DNA of 64,000 bases, taken from Chloroflexi bacterium bin20. GTDB lineage: Bacteria > Chloroflexota > Anaerolineae > Aggregatilineales > Phototrophicaceae. Both the position numbers and the translations under genes were made by a program. Below the pieces are notes generated by a model, which saw only the letters and a list, made by a program, of their open reading frames with translations, searched no databases and was not told the origin of the DNA. The stretch is taken from contig MPMG01000014.1 in NCBI GenBank assembly GCA_002238485.1, positions 29,993-93,992 on the forward strand, given 5' to 3'. Positions 25,027 to 32,730 of the stretch are shown here, one piece after another. Positions within the stretch are counted from its first letter, which is position 1; the number at the start of each line of letters is the position of its first letter.

Positions 25027-26004
25027 TCATCGCGCGCCAATAACCACGCTGCCTTCGCGCAATTCGCCGCCGCGCACGAAAGCCATGCCGATCGTGTCGC
25101 CCACTTTCAGCCGCGCCAGCGCCATCTGCAGTTCGTCGATTTCGGCGATGGCTTCTTTGTCTAGCGCCACCAGGATATCGCCAACCAGCATGCCAGCCGA
25201 AGCAGCCGGGCTGTCCGCTTCTACCGAGACGACCAGCAAGCCCGTCTCTTGCTCCAGCGCATCGGCGATAGCATCGGGCAATTGCGCTGCTTGCACACCC
25301 ACGCCAATATAGCCGCTGTGAATCATGCCATCTGTCAAGAGCGCCGCGACCGAGCTACGCAAAGTAGATACGGGCACGGCGACGCCGACACCCCCGCCGA
25401 AACCAGATGTAACCATGCCGTAGGCGTCTCCATCTGCGCCGAGCAGGACGCCGCCGGAAAAACCGGGGTACATGGTGAGGTCCAGCTGCAGCAGCCCGTC
25501 TGCCACCGCGAAGCCGCCCCGTTCTCTCATTCGTCGTCGCCATTTGTCATGCCTCCTGCGGGGTCGCTTGGCCCTTTCCATTTGTCCCCTGGCCATTCTC
25601 ATTTGCCGCCGCCGGGCATCTTGCGCTTGAACAAGGCCACTGACGATGCCGGCGCTGGCACGGATGCTTCGTGGGCGCGCCACCGCCATCGCCAGATTGC
25701 CAACGCGCAGGCTGTCGTCCACCCAGTTCGCCGGGCTCAGCGCGCCTTCCACCCGCAGCAGCGCCAGGTCATTGCGCGGATCACGCCCGACCAGCTGGGC
25801 AGCATGCTGCTCGCCATTCGCCGAACCGATTGTGATATCCTCGTCGTTTTCCACGACATGATGCGCGGTTAGGACCAGGTCTTCTGCCCAGGCGATGCCA
25901 CTGGCCGGCAACCGGCGACGCGCATCCACCCGCAGCACACTGTCCGCAGCGTCCGCCACCAGCTCTGCCATGTCGTTTGATAGCGACTTCAGTGCTTCTG
26001 TCAT
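25027..26004 (-). CDS. HtrA/DegP-like S1C serine protease with one PDZ domain
   Basis: A 325-residue trypsin-fold protease. The triad is readable: His49 in LTAHHVV, Asp79 in NDLALLRV, and Ser183 in GFSGG (in place of the usual GNSGG). A single PDZ domain covers about residues 232-320 (YIGVGVQAAQLP ... GDILVALDKEAI). The ATG at 26004 has AAAGGAG upstream. No signal peptide or membrane anchor is present, unusual for HtrA, so it is cytoplasmic or exported in another way. Residues about 130-163, just before the catalytic serine loop, are an arginine-rich insertion (RRRQMRMARGQMERAKRPRR and onward) not seen in typical HtrA proteins. Confidence 0.87.
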   Translation of the reverse strand: MTEALKSLSNDMAELVADAADSVLRVDARRRLPASGIAWAEDLVLTAHHVVENDEDITIGSANGEQHAAQLVGRDPRNDLALLRVEGALSPANWVDDSLRVGNLAMAVARPRSIRASAGIVSGLVQAQDARRRQMRMARGQMERAKRPRRRHDKWRRRMRERGGFAVADGLLQLDLTMYPGFSGGVLLGADGDAYGMVTSGFGGGVGVAVPVSTLRSSVAALLTDGMIHSGYIGVGVQAAQLPDAIADALEQETGLLVVSVEADSPAASAGMLVGDILVALDKEAIAEIDELQMALARLKVGDTIGMAFVRGGELREGSVVIGAR

Positions 26005-26186
26005 GCAATTCTCCTTTGCTTCATCTGCCTCGCCTTCATTGTGCTCCGAAGCGGCGCGCCGACGCATCACACCAATGGCGAGGCTGCGCCTGTCCATTTG
26101 GGCAGGTCATCAACGCGCATTCGACCGCCTCGCCAGCCCGCCACTGTGCTAGAATGGCGCTCTTTGCGCTATAGAAAAGAGTAATT

Positions 26187-27083
26187 GTGAGCTTGATTCA
26201 GTTGGCGGCGCTGTTGTCGCTGGGCGCAATCTGGGGTGCGTCTTACATATTCATACGCGTGGCGGTTGAGCCATTTGGACCGCTCTTCCTGATGTTCGTG
26301 CGCGTCTTGCTAAGCGGGCTGATCCTGGTGGCCTATGCGCGCTTGCGGACTGTGCCGCTCAATATCCGCGGTCATTGGCGACAATTCCTGCTGCTGGGCT
26401 TTTTGGGTTCTGCCTTGCCATTTTCGCTGATCGGCTGGGCAGAGCTGACGGTGACAGCGTCCATGGCGGCTATTTTGATGTCTACCACGCCGCTATTCAC
26501 CACGATTGTCGCGGCGATCGGCTTGGGCGAGCGACTGACGGCTGCCAAGCTGCTGGGTGCGCTGATGGGCATCATCGGCGTTACGATCACGGTGGGCGGC
26601 GCAGAAATGGAACTGACGCCCGATGTCATCGCGGCGACGCTGGCGCTGCTGACAGCGACATTGAGCTATGCCTGTGGCGGCGTCTTTGCCAAGCGCGCCT
26701 TCTCTGGCTTGAACAACCTGTCGATGTCTTGCGGGCAGTTGCTGGCGGCATCGTTTGTGCTGGTTGCGCCCTCGTTCGCCAACCTGCCCAGCCACAGCAT
26801 ACCCGAAGAAGCCGTCTGGGCGGTCCTTGCGCTGGTGGTCCTTTGCACTGCTTTCGCCTATCAGCTGTATTACTACTTGCTCATACACGCCGGTCCCATC
26901 AACGCGCTGACTGTCACCTTGCTGGTGCCGGTCTTTGGCGTGCTTTGGGGCGCGCTGCTGCTGGGAGAAATCATCAGCCCAGGCATGTTGGCCGGGCTGG
27001 TCATTGTGCTTTGCAGCGTGGGACTTGTGACGGGGATGATCTCGCCGCGTAGACGAACTATGCGGAGGGCGCAGCCTGCCTGA
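26187..27083 (+). CDS. EamA/DMT-superfamily transporter
   Basis: A 298-residue membrane protein with ten predicted helices in two EamA repeats. The first begins LAALLSLGAIWGASYIFIRVAVEPFGP, the standard EamA opening. The second half has ALLTATLSYACGGVFAKR and GALLLGEIISPGMLAGLVIV. It starts with GTG preceded by AAAAGAG. A probable metabolite or amino-acid exporter of unknown substrate. It is only distantly similar to the DMT protein at 12699-13604. Confidence 0.88.
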   Translation: MSLIQLAALLSLGAIWGASYIFIRVAVEPFGPLFLMFVRVLLSGLILVAYARLRTVPLNIRGHWRQFLLLGFLGSALPFSLIGWAELTVTASMAAILMSTTPLFTTIVAAIGLGERLTAAKLLGALMGIIGVTITVGGAEMELTPDVIAATLALLTATLSYACGGVFAKRAFSGLNNLSMSCGQLLAASFVLVAPSFANLPSHSIPEEAVWAVLALVVLCTAFAYQLYYYLLIHAGPINALTVTLLVPVFGVLWGALLLGEIISPGMLAGLVIVLCSVGLVTGMISPRRRTMRRAQPA

Positions 27084-27106
27084 GCCAGACAAGCCGCGCC
27101 GCGATA

Positions 27107-27460
27107 TCACATATTCAGCGCGTCGTAGCCAGGTCCCTGGGTGAAGAAGTCGTAATTGGGCGGGATATCGGGCGTCAGGTCGATGATGTCGCCTTCTTCG
27201 TGCTCGATGATAACCTTGGCGTCATGGGGCACGCGTTCTTGCCCTTCCATCATCTCGTAATCGGTCGGCACTTCTTCTTCGACGAAGATGGCTTCGAAGG
27301 GGCATTCGGGGATGCAAGCGCCGCAATCAATGCAGGTATCCGGGTCGATATAGAACCAGGGCCACTCGTTTTCGGGTTTGCCACCGATGATGCACTCGAC
27401 CGGGCAAACTTCAACGCAAGCGCCATCGCGCAGGCACAAGCTGGTGATGATATGAGTCAT
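27107..27460 (-). CDS. 7Fe-type ferredoxin
   Basis: A 117-residue acidic electron carrier. Cysteines at 9, 15, 19 and 23 (SLCLRDGACVEVCPVEC) and at 43, 46, 49 and 53 (CIDCGACIPECP) fit one [3Fe-4S] or [4Fe-4S] cluster plus one [4Fe-4S] cluster, as in bacterial 7Fe ferredoxins. The C-terminal 50 residues are acidic and family-variable. The redox partner cannot be told from context. It stands alone and converges on the DMT transporter gene. Confidence 0.93.
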   Translation of the reverse strand: MTHIITSLCLRDGACVEVCPVECIIGGKPENEWPWFYIDPDTCIDCGACIPECPFEAIFVEEEVPTDYEMMEGQERVPHDAKVIIEHEEGDIIDLTPDIPPNYDFFTQGPGYDALNM

Positions 27461-27644
27461 GCTAGGCTACTCCTTGCTCGTTTCATCAAGCTGGCTATCA
27501 GCGAAGATCTCGAGCCGCTTTGTCCACCTCTACCGTTATGCTAACGCAGAATGCAGCGCGTTACCAGCGTATTTATCGCAACTTACCCCCCAAATTCAAG
27601 GGTGATTCGTCGCGCCTGTTTCGTTACAATCCGCCCCAGCCCAG

Positions 27645-27717
27645 GCTCCAGTAGCTCAGGGGACAGAGCATTGGTTTCCTAAACCAAGTGTCGCAGGTTC
27701 GAATCCTGCCTGGAGCG
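27645..27717 (+). tRNA. tRNA-Arg (anticodon CCU)
   Basis: A full cloverleaf of 73 bases: acceptor GCTCCAG/CTGGAGC, D-stem GCTC/GAGC, anticodon stem TTGGT/ACCAA with loop TTCCTAA (anticodon CCT), T-arm GCAGG-TTCGAAT-CCTGC, discriminator G. CCA is not encoded. The last base is immediately followed by the stop codon of the convergent thrS gene. Confidence 0.96.
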
Positions 27718-29499
27718 CTAGACCGCCACTGTCATGGACTTCGCCGTGATAATCGCCTGCGCGGCAGCGGCGAATGTTTCCAGTTCCAGCGCGCCGGCAT
27801 CTTCGTCGCCCCGCAAGCGCAGGCTCACTGTCCGCGCCGCCACATCGCGGTCGCCCACGATCAGCAGCCAGGGGACCAGCATGGCGCGGTGCTGGCGGAT
27901 CTTGGAGCGCATGTTGCGGTCCTTGGTATCTGCCTGCACGCGCATGCCACGCGCCTTCAGCAGGGCAGATACCTCCTGCGCATAGTCGTTGTGCGTCTCG
28001 CGGATGGGGATGACGACAGCTTGCAGGGGCGCTAGCCAAGGCGGGAATGCGCCGGCAAAATGCTCAATGAGGATGCCGATGAATCTCTCCAGGCTGCCGA
28101 AGGGCGCGCGATGGATCATGACCGGACGCTTGCGACTGTTGTCGCTGTCGACATATTCTAGGTCGAATCGCTGTGGCAGGTTGTAGTCGACCTGCACCGT
28201 GCCCAGTTGCCATTCGCGCTTCAATACATCGCGCACGATGAAGTCCAGCTTGGGCCCATAAAAGGCGGCTTCGCCCGGCTCGATATGATAGGCCAGGTTC
28301 AGTTCTTCGCAGGCGCTGATGATGGCGGCGGTGGCAGCTTCCCACAGGTTGGCGTCGCCCACATATTTGTCGCTGGATGGGTCGCGCGTGCCGACTCGAG
28401 CGCGGAAGTCAGTCATGCCCAGCGCGCCAAAGACATCTTGAATCAGGTGCACAACGTCCTTGAATTCGTCCAGCAGTTGTTCGGGCCGCACGAAGAGATG
28501 CGCATCGTCGACCGTGAAGCCGCGCACGCGAGTCAATCCGCGCAACTCGCCCGACTGTTCGTAGCGATACACCGTGCCAAATTCGGCATAGCGCAGCGGC
28601 AAATCTCGGTATGAACGCGGCTGGCTGGTGTAGATGCGGCAGTGATGCGGGCAATTCATGGGCCGCAGCATGAATTCGTCGCCATCGACATCAATGGGAC
28701 TGTACTGGCTGTCGGCATAATAAGGATAATGCCCAGAGGTCTTGTAGAGTTCAATGTTGCCCAGATGCGGCGTGATGACGGGCAGATAGCCGCGCTCGAC
28801 CTGAATATCGCGCAGCCAACGTTCCAGCGTATCGCGCAGGGTCGTGCCAGCCGGCAGCCACAGCGGCAGGCCCTTGCCCACCATGGAGTCGATGATGAAA
28901 AGATCCAGTTTCTCGCCCAGAACGCGGTGGTCGCGCTTGGCGGCTTCTTCGAGTTGTTTGCGATGTGCAGCCAATTCGTCGGGACTGTGCCAGGCTGTGC
29001 CATAAATGCGCGTCAACTGCTGGCGATTCTCGTCGCCCCGCCAATAGGCGCCCGCCGGCGGACGCAATGTAATGCTGACAGCTTTGGGGTTGATTTCGGC
29101 AGTGCTGGCCACATGCGGTCCGCGACACAAGTCGGTGAAGCCGCGCTGCGTATAGACGCTTAGCTGGGCGGCTTTGTCATCCGCCAGCAAGTCGTCGATC
29201 AACTCCAGCTTGTAGGGTTGGTCGTGGAAGAGTTCGCGCGCTGCGTCTGGCGCAACATCGCGGTATTGGAATTCGTGCTTGCCCGCCAAGATCTTGCGCA
29301 TGCGCCGCTCGACCCACTTGATATCGTCAGCGCCGATCGGCTGCGGCAGGTCAAAGTCGTAATAGAAGCCGTCTTCGATGGGTGGACCAATGGCGGTCTT
29401 GGCAGTGGGGAAGCGCTCCAGCATCGCCTCTGCCAACACATGGGCGGCCGAATGACGAATCTTGTACAACTGGCTGTCTTTGTAGCGTTCGTAGGACAT
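27718..29499 (-). CDS. thrS: Threonyl-tRNA synthetase without TGS domain
   Basis: Class II aminoacyl-tRNA synthetase (593 residues). The N-terminal editing domain begins near residue 15 with RHSAAHVLAEAM (HxxxH). Later come YYDFDLPQPI, the motif RPMNCPHHCRIY with the catalytic zinc cysteine, class II motif 2 RYEQSGELRGLTRVRGFTVD, and the anticodon-binding C-terminus with VSLRLRGDEDAG. Most bacterial ThrRS proteins have a TGS domain of about 60 residues first, which is missing here. The region upstream of the ATG at 29499 contains no in-frame extension of that length. No T-box leader was seen. The stop abuts the tRNA-Arg gene on the other strand. Confidence 0.96.
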   Translation of the reverse strand: MSYERYKDSQLYKIRHSAAHVLAEAMLERFPTAKTAIGPPIEDGFYYDFDLPQPIGADDIKWVERRMRKILAGKHEFQYRDVAPDAARELFHDQPYKLELIDDLLADDKAAQLSVYTQRGFTDLCRGPHVASTAEINPKAVSITLRPPAGAYWRGDENRQQLTRIYGTAWHSPDELAAHRKQLEEAAKRDHRVLGEKLDLFIIDSMVGKGLPLWLPAGTTLRDTLERWLRDIQVERGYLPVITPHLGNIELYKTSGHYPYYADSQYSPIDVDGDEFMLRPMNCPHHCRIYTSQPRSYRDLPLRYAEFGTVYRYEQSGELRGLTRVRGFTVDDAHLFVRPEQLLDEFKDVVHLIQDVFGALGMTDFRARVGTRDPSSDKYVGDANLWEAATAAIISACEELNLAYHIEPGEAAFYGPKLDFIVRDVLKREWQLGTVQVDYNLPQRFDLEYVDSDNSRKRPVMIHRAPFGSLERFIGILIEHFAGAFPPWLAPLQAVVIPIRETHNDYAQEVSALLKARGMRVQADTKDRNMRSKIRQHRAMLVPWLLIVGDRDVAARTVSLRLRGDEDAGALELETFAAAAQAIITAKSMTVAV

Positions 29500-29578
29500 G
29501 CGGGTATCTCGCTGGCTGCTAGGTATTGGACGCTATTGTAAACAACAGTTTGCTAGCGTGTAGGGCAGAACGTGGCCG

Positions 29579-29998
29579 TCAGCCGCTGAGCACCAGCACC
29601 TCGTCAATGACGGCTTGGGCGATTTCCTGGGTGGCGAATTGCTTTTCGTCGGCGGGCTCGTCGTGGGTGACGCGCGTGAACAGGCTCTCAAAGACATCTT
29701 GCGCGACCAGGTTGTCGATTGTGTCTTCAATGATCTCCAGCTGCAGCTGCTCGACGATGATATGTGGCGTATCCAGCACGGCATAACGCACGGGTGGCGT
29801 CTCGGGGATGGAACCTGTGACCATCCAGGTCAGCTGCAGCTGGCGATGAATATAGGCGACAGTGGCGAAGAGCGCAGTATAGACCGTGCCGTCTTCCATG
29901 CGCACAAGGACATCGCAGGCGTCGCCGTCTTCGAGCGGCTCGCAAAAGACCTCGTCGGGCACGATCATGATCTTATCAACTGCGTCGGCTGGCATCAT
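29579..29998 (-). CDS. Conserved-looking protein of unknown function
   Basis: A 139-residue acidic soluble protein, starting at one of two consecutive ATGs (29998 or 29995) after a GGGATAAG stretch. A beta-rich first half (MIVPDEVFCEPLEDGDACDVLVRMEDGTVYTALFAT in sections) is followed by acidic helices (VEQLQLEIIEDTID). No signal peptide, membrane segment or recognised motif is present. It lies 80 bases upstream of thrS in the same direction and may be co-transcribed. Confidence 0.6.
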   Translation of the reverse strand: MMPADAVDKIMIVPDEVFCEPLEDGDACDVLVRMEDGTVYTALFATVAYIHRQLQLTWMVTGSIPETPPVRYAVLDTPHIIVEQLQLEIIEDTIDNLVAQDVFESLFTRVTHDEPADEKQFATQEIAQAVIDEVLVLSG

Positions 29999-30116
29999 CT
30001 TATCCCGTCTCAACAAGCACTGTTTTCTATAGCGAAGAGCATCCACGCGCGTACACGATTCAGCATAGCACAAGACGGCGGGCACTTGCAAAAGATTTTA
30101 TAATGCGAGAGTGATG

Positions 30117-30231
30117 AATTTGCTGGATACAGGCACCCCCCTCGGTCCCCCCGACAGGTCAGGGGGAGGCAACGGCACACGCGGATTCTGTCGACAGGTC
30201 GGGGATGGGGAAACGCCATATACACGGAATT
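30117..30231 (-). repeat. Dispersed intergenic repeat, family A (full copy, reversed)
   Basis: Read on the minus strand it runs from TTCCGTGTATATGGCG through CCCCATCCCCGACCTGTCGACAG and the CCCCCTGACCTGTCGGGGGG palindrome to GCCTGTATCCAGCAAATT. It is the main content of the gap 29999-30337. The rest of that gap is AT-rich sequence with a GAGGTAG Shine-Dalgarno-like site serving the rhomboid gene. No further gene is visible there. Confidence 0.8.
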
Positions 30232-30337
30232 CGCCATTCCTCATAACGCCACGTTTTGCCGCCGCACAGAATTGCCTATACGATTCTGATGCGCCTGGCA
30301 TAAGATAAGCCAGCAGAGTTGCCAGCGAGGTAGAAGC

Positions 30338-31132
30338 ATGAGCGAAGACAAGCGCGATCATCCTTTGTATCAGCAGCGCTCGCAGCCCGCAAATGCTCGC
30401 AAAGCACCGCCCCAACTGCGCGCGGAAAGACCGCTGCTGACCTATCTGCTGGTTGCCTTGCTGGTTGCGATCTATCTGGCAGGCTGGCTGCTGCCCGAGC
30501 TGGGAAGGCAGTTGCTCTTGCAGGGCGCGCTGATCCCCACCGCCATCATAGAAGGCGGGCAGGTGTATCGCTTGTTCACCGCCATGTTTTTGCACGCCAG
30601 CCCGGGGCATATCTTCTTCAACGCCTATGCCCTCTATATTTTCGGCAGCGGGCTGGAAACGCTCTTCGGGCGCAGGCGGCTGTTGCTCATCTATTTGCTG
30701 GGCGGCTTGAGCGGCTCGCTGCTGAGTCTGGCGCTGGGCGGGCTGGTCGGCTGGTCGGTTGGTGCGTCGGGGGCGGTCTTCGCCCTGTTTACGGCACAGG
30801 CGCTGCATCTGCATCTGCATCGCGCCCTGTATGTCAATGTGCGCGGCAAGCTGCGTCACATGCTCTTCATCATCGGCATCAACCTGGTCCTTGGCTTCAT
30901 GCCCGGCTCGCGCATCGACAACTGGGGGCATATCGGCGGCATGCTGGGTGGGCTGCTGCTGGCTTGGCGGGTTGCGCCGCGCTTCCCCCCGTTGAGGATG
31001 CCCCTTCGCTCGCTGCGAGACCTGGCGCGCACCGATACGAACCCGCTGCGTTTGCAAGCGCCGTTCGTCGTGCTCTACTGCGGCGGACTAATCGCTCTCA
31101 TTGCGCTGGTCATCTTCGTTCGCGTTGTCTGA
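30338..31132 (+). CDS. Rhomboid-family intramembrane serine protease
   Basis: A 264-residue membrane protease that cuts within transmembrane segments. About six helices are predicted. The catalytic serine is Ser144 in GASGAVF and the histidine is His198 in NWGHIGG. The oxyanion-side motif FLHASPGHIFFNAYAL (His86, His91, Asn95) is also present. The first 33 residues are a charged cytoplasmic tail. The 3' end overlaps the convergent DUF2304 gene by 45 bases. Substrates are unknown. Secreted or membrane-anchored surface proteins in this window are plausible ones (speculation). Confidence 0.93.
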   Translation: MSEDKRDHPLYQQRSQPANARKAPPQLRAERPLLTYLLVALLVAIYLAGWLLPELGRQLLLQGALIPTAIIEGGQVYRLFTAMFLHASPGHIFFNAYALYIFGSGLETLFGRRRLLLIYLLGGLSGSLLSLALGGLVGWSVGASGAVFALFTAQALHLHLHRALYVNVRGKLRHMLFIIGINLVLGFMPGSRIDNWGHIGGMLGGLLLAWRVAPRFPPLRMPLRSLRDLARTDTNPLRLQAPFVVLYCGGLIALIALVIFVRVV

Positions 31133-31468
31133 CTGTGACACCTGATAGCGCAACAAGGCGATTTGCTGCGCCGCTTCTTTGTTTTCTCGCGTCAGCCGCG
31201 TGATGACCATGGAAAAGTACAGCTGGATGGACAGCAGGAAGAGCAGCGCCAACAAAAAGAGCAGGTTGGTCGGGTCGTAGATGTTCAGGACCGCCGCCAG
31301 CTGATGCAGCAGGTCGCGCCAGATGCCCAGCAGCAGCATCACCACCGCCGTGCCCAGCCACAGCAGCGAATACTCCTCGCTCAGGTGCCGCCGCCTCACC
31401 AGCTCCAGCACGACCAGCAGCGCCACCAGCGCCGCGCCCACCGTGAAAATCATCGAGCGGTCAATCAT
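31088..31468 (-). CDS. DUF2304 membrane protein
   Basis: A 126-residue protein starting MIDRSMIFTVGAALVALLVVLELVRRRHLSEEYSLLWL, the typical DUF2304 pattern: a first helix, then RRxxLxEEYxLLWL, a second helix, and a third helix near LLFLLALLFLLSIQLYF. The family often accompanies dolichol-phosphate-mannose-type glycosyltransferases as a membrane partner, but none is adjacent here. Its last 45 bases overlap the end of the rhomboid gene on the opposite strand. Confidence 0.85.
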   Translation of the reverse strand: MIDRSMIFTVGAALVALLVVLELVRRRHLSEEYSLLWLGTAVVMLLLGIWRDLLHQLAAVLNIYDPTNLLFLLALLFLLSIQLYFSMVITRLTRENKEAAQQIALLRYQVSQSDNANEDDQRNESD

Positions 31469-31648
31469 GGTTTCCGTCCCTTGCCTTGCCACGTCTTACT
31501 GTACTGTAGCGCAAAATGGCAACCATCCCGTGCCGATTAGCGGGCAAAAAAGCCGCTGCGCTGTTCCATCGCGTATTCGCCCTCTACGCGCCACCCTTCC
31601 GCTTGTACTATGGCGCTGGCCAATCCGTTTACACTGCTCGAGCCACGC

Positions 31649-32500
31649 ATGCCACAGCCACTCATCGAACTCTGTGGGTCTGCCGAGATGCCACTTATGC
31701 ATCTGATGCCAGCCAATGGCTTCCCGCCACAGTGCTATTTGCCGCTTCTGGAGGCGCTGCCGGGTTATCGCGCCTTCTGCCTGCCGCCGCGCGCCTTATG
31801 GGGCGATCAAGCCGTGCCCGCTGGCTACCGTGGCTGGGACGAAGCAGCCGATGATCTGCTGGCTGGTCTGGAGGCGCACAAGTTCCATGACAGCGTGGCG
31901 ATCGGTCATTCGCTGGGCGGCGTCGTGTCCATGCTGGCGCTGATGAAGCAGCCTTGGCGTTTCCGCGCCTTGATCATGCTCGACCCCGTCCTGTTGCCGC
32001 AGCAAGCGCTACAGATCTTCGAACGCGCCTGGCAAGATGGCAGCATAGAGCAGTTCCCGCTGGTGCAGGGCGCGCGCCGCCGCCGCCGCAAGTTTGACAA
32101 CCAAGCCGATGCTTTTCGGCGTTTTCGTGCCAAGCCGATCTTCGCAGATTGGACAGACGAAGCGCTGTGGCTCTATGTGCGGCAGGGCACGAAAGCGAGC
32201 GCAGACGGACGCGGCCTTGAGCTGGTTTGGAGCGGGGATTGGGAGGCGCATTACTTCGCCACGGTGCATCGGCGCATCTGGCAAGATCTGCCCAAGCTCA
32301 ATGGCATTGCGCCCACGTTGTTGGTGCGTGCGCGGGGCAGCGATACATTCCCCGATTCCGTGCTTGGGCAGGCGCGCGACTTGCTGCCTGCGGCGCAATT
32401 TGTCGAACTGGACGGGCAGGGGCATCTCTTCCCCCTGGCTGCGCCCGAATTGACTGCGCAGGTCATCGAGAAGTGGCTGGCGGAATGCCGAATCCCTTGA
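31649..32500 (+). CDS. Alpha/beta-hydrolase fold protein
   Basis: About 283 residues from the ATG at 31649. An ATG 39 bases upstream is possible, but the sequence between has a TACACT -10-like element. The nucleophile elbow is GHSLGG with an HxxPANGFPPQCY oxyanion region before it. The acid/base end reads VRARGSDTFP then DGQGHLFPL, giving the catalytic histidine. No signal peptide is present. It belongs to the broad hydrolase/esterase group. The substrate is unknown. A tRNA-Phe gene follows 45 bases later on the same strand. Confidence 0.85.
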   Translation: MPQPLIELCGSAEMPLMHLMPANGFPPQCYLPLLEALPGYRAFCLPPRALWGDQAVPAGYRGWDEAADDLLAGLEAHKFHDSVAIGHSLGGVVSMLALMKQPWRFRALIMLDPVLLPQQALQIFERAWQDGSIEQFPLVQGARRRRRKFDNQADAFRRFRAKPIFADWTDEALWLYVRQGTKASADGRGLELVWSGDWEAHYFATVHRRIWQDLPKLNGIAPTLLVRARGSDTFPDSVLGQARDLLPAAQFVELDGQGHLFPLAAPELTAQVIEKWLAECRIP

Positions 32501-32545
32501 CAGGGCGCGCTGGTCTCGCTACACTGCCAAATCCAATACGTTTCT

Positions 32546-32618
32546 GCCGAGATAGCTCAGTTGGTAGAGCATCGCACTGAAAATGCGGGTGTCCCCAGTT
32601 CAAGTCTGGGTCTCGGCA
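32546..32618 (+). tRNA. tRNA-Phe (anticodon GAA)
   Basis: A 73-base cloverleaf: acceptor GCCGAGA/TCTCGGC, D-stem GCTC/GAGC, anticodon stem TCGCA/TGCGG with loop CTGAAAA, T-arm CCCAG-TTCAAGT-CTGGG, discriminator A. CCA is not encoded. Confidence 0.97.
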
Positions 32619-32624
32619 CAAAGA

Positions 32625-32655
32625 AGACTCACAAGACAAGTGGGTCTCTTTTTTT
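32625..32655 (+). terminator. Rho-independent terminator after tRNA-Phe
   Basis: AGACTCAC pairs with GTGGGTCT (one T-G pair) around a seven-base loop, followed by C and seven T. It starts six bases after the tRNA. Confidence 0.85.
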
Positions 32656-32671
32656 GCAGAGGACAGCAGGC

Positions 32672-32700
32672 TTAACCGAATCCTCAAGCGTTGGTACGAT
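32672..32700 (+). promoter_or_regulatory. Candidate sigma-70 promoter for the glycosyltransferase gene
   Basis: TTAACC and TACGAT are separated by exactly 17 bases and end right before the ATG at 32701. Transcription would then begin after that ATG, so the start at 32731 is the more plausible one. Confidence 0.45.
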
Positions 32701-32730
32701 ATGGCGCAGTCCGCAAGCGACCCGCTGCCT

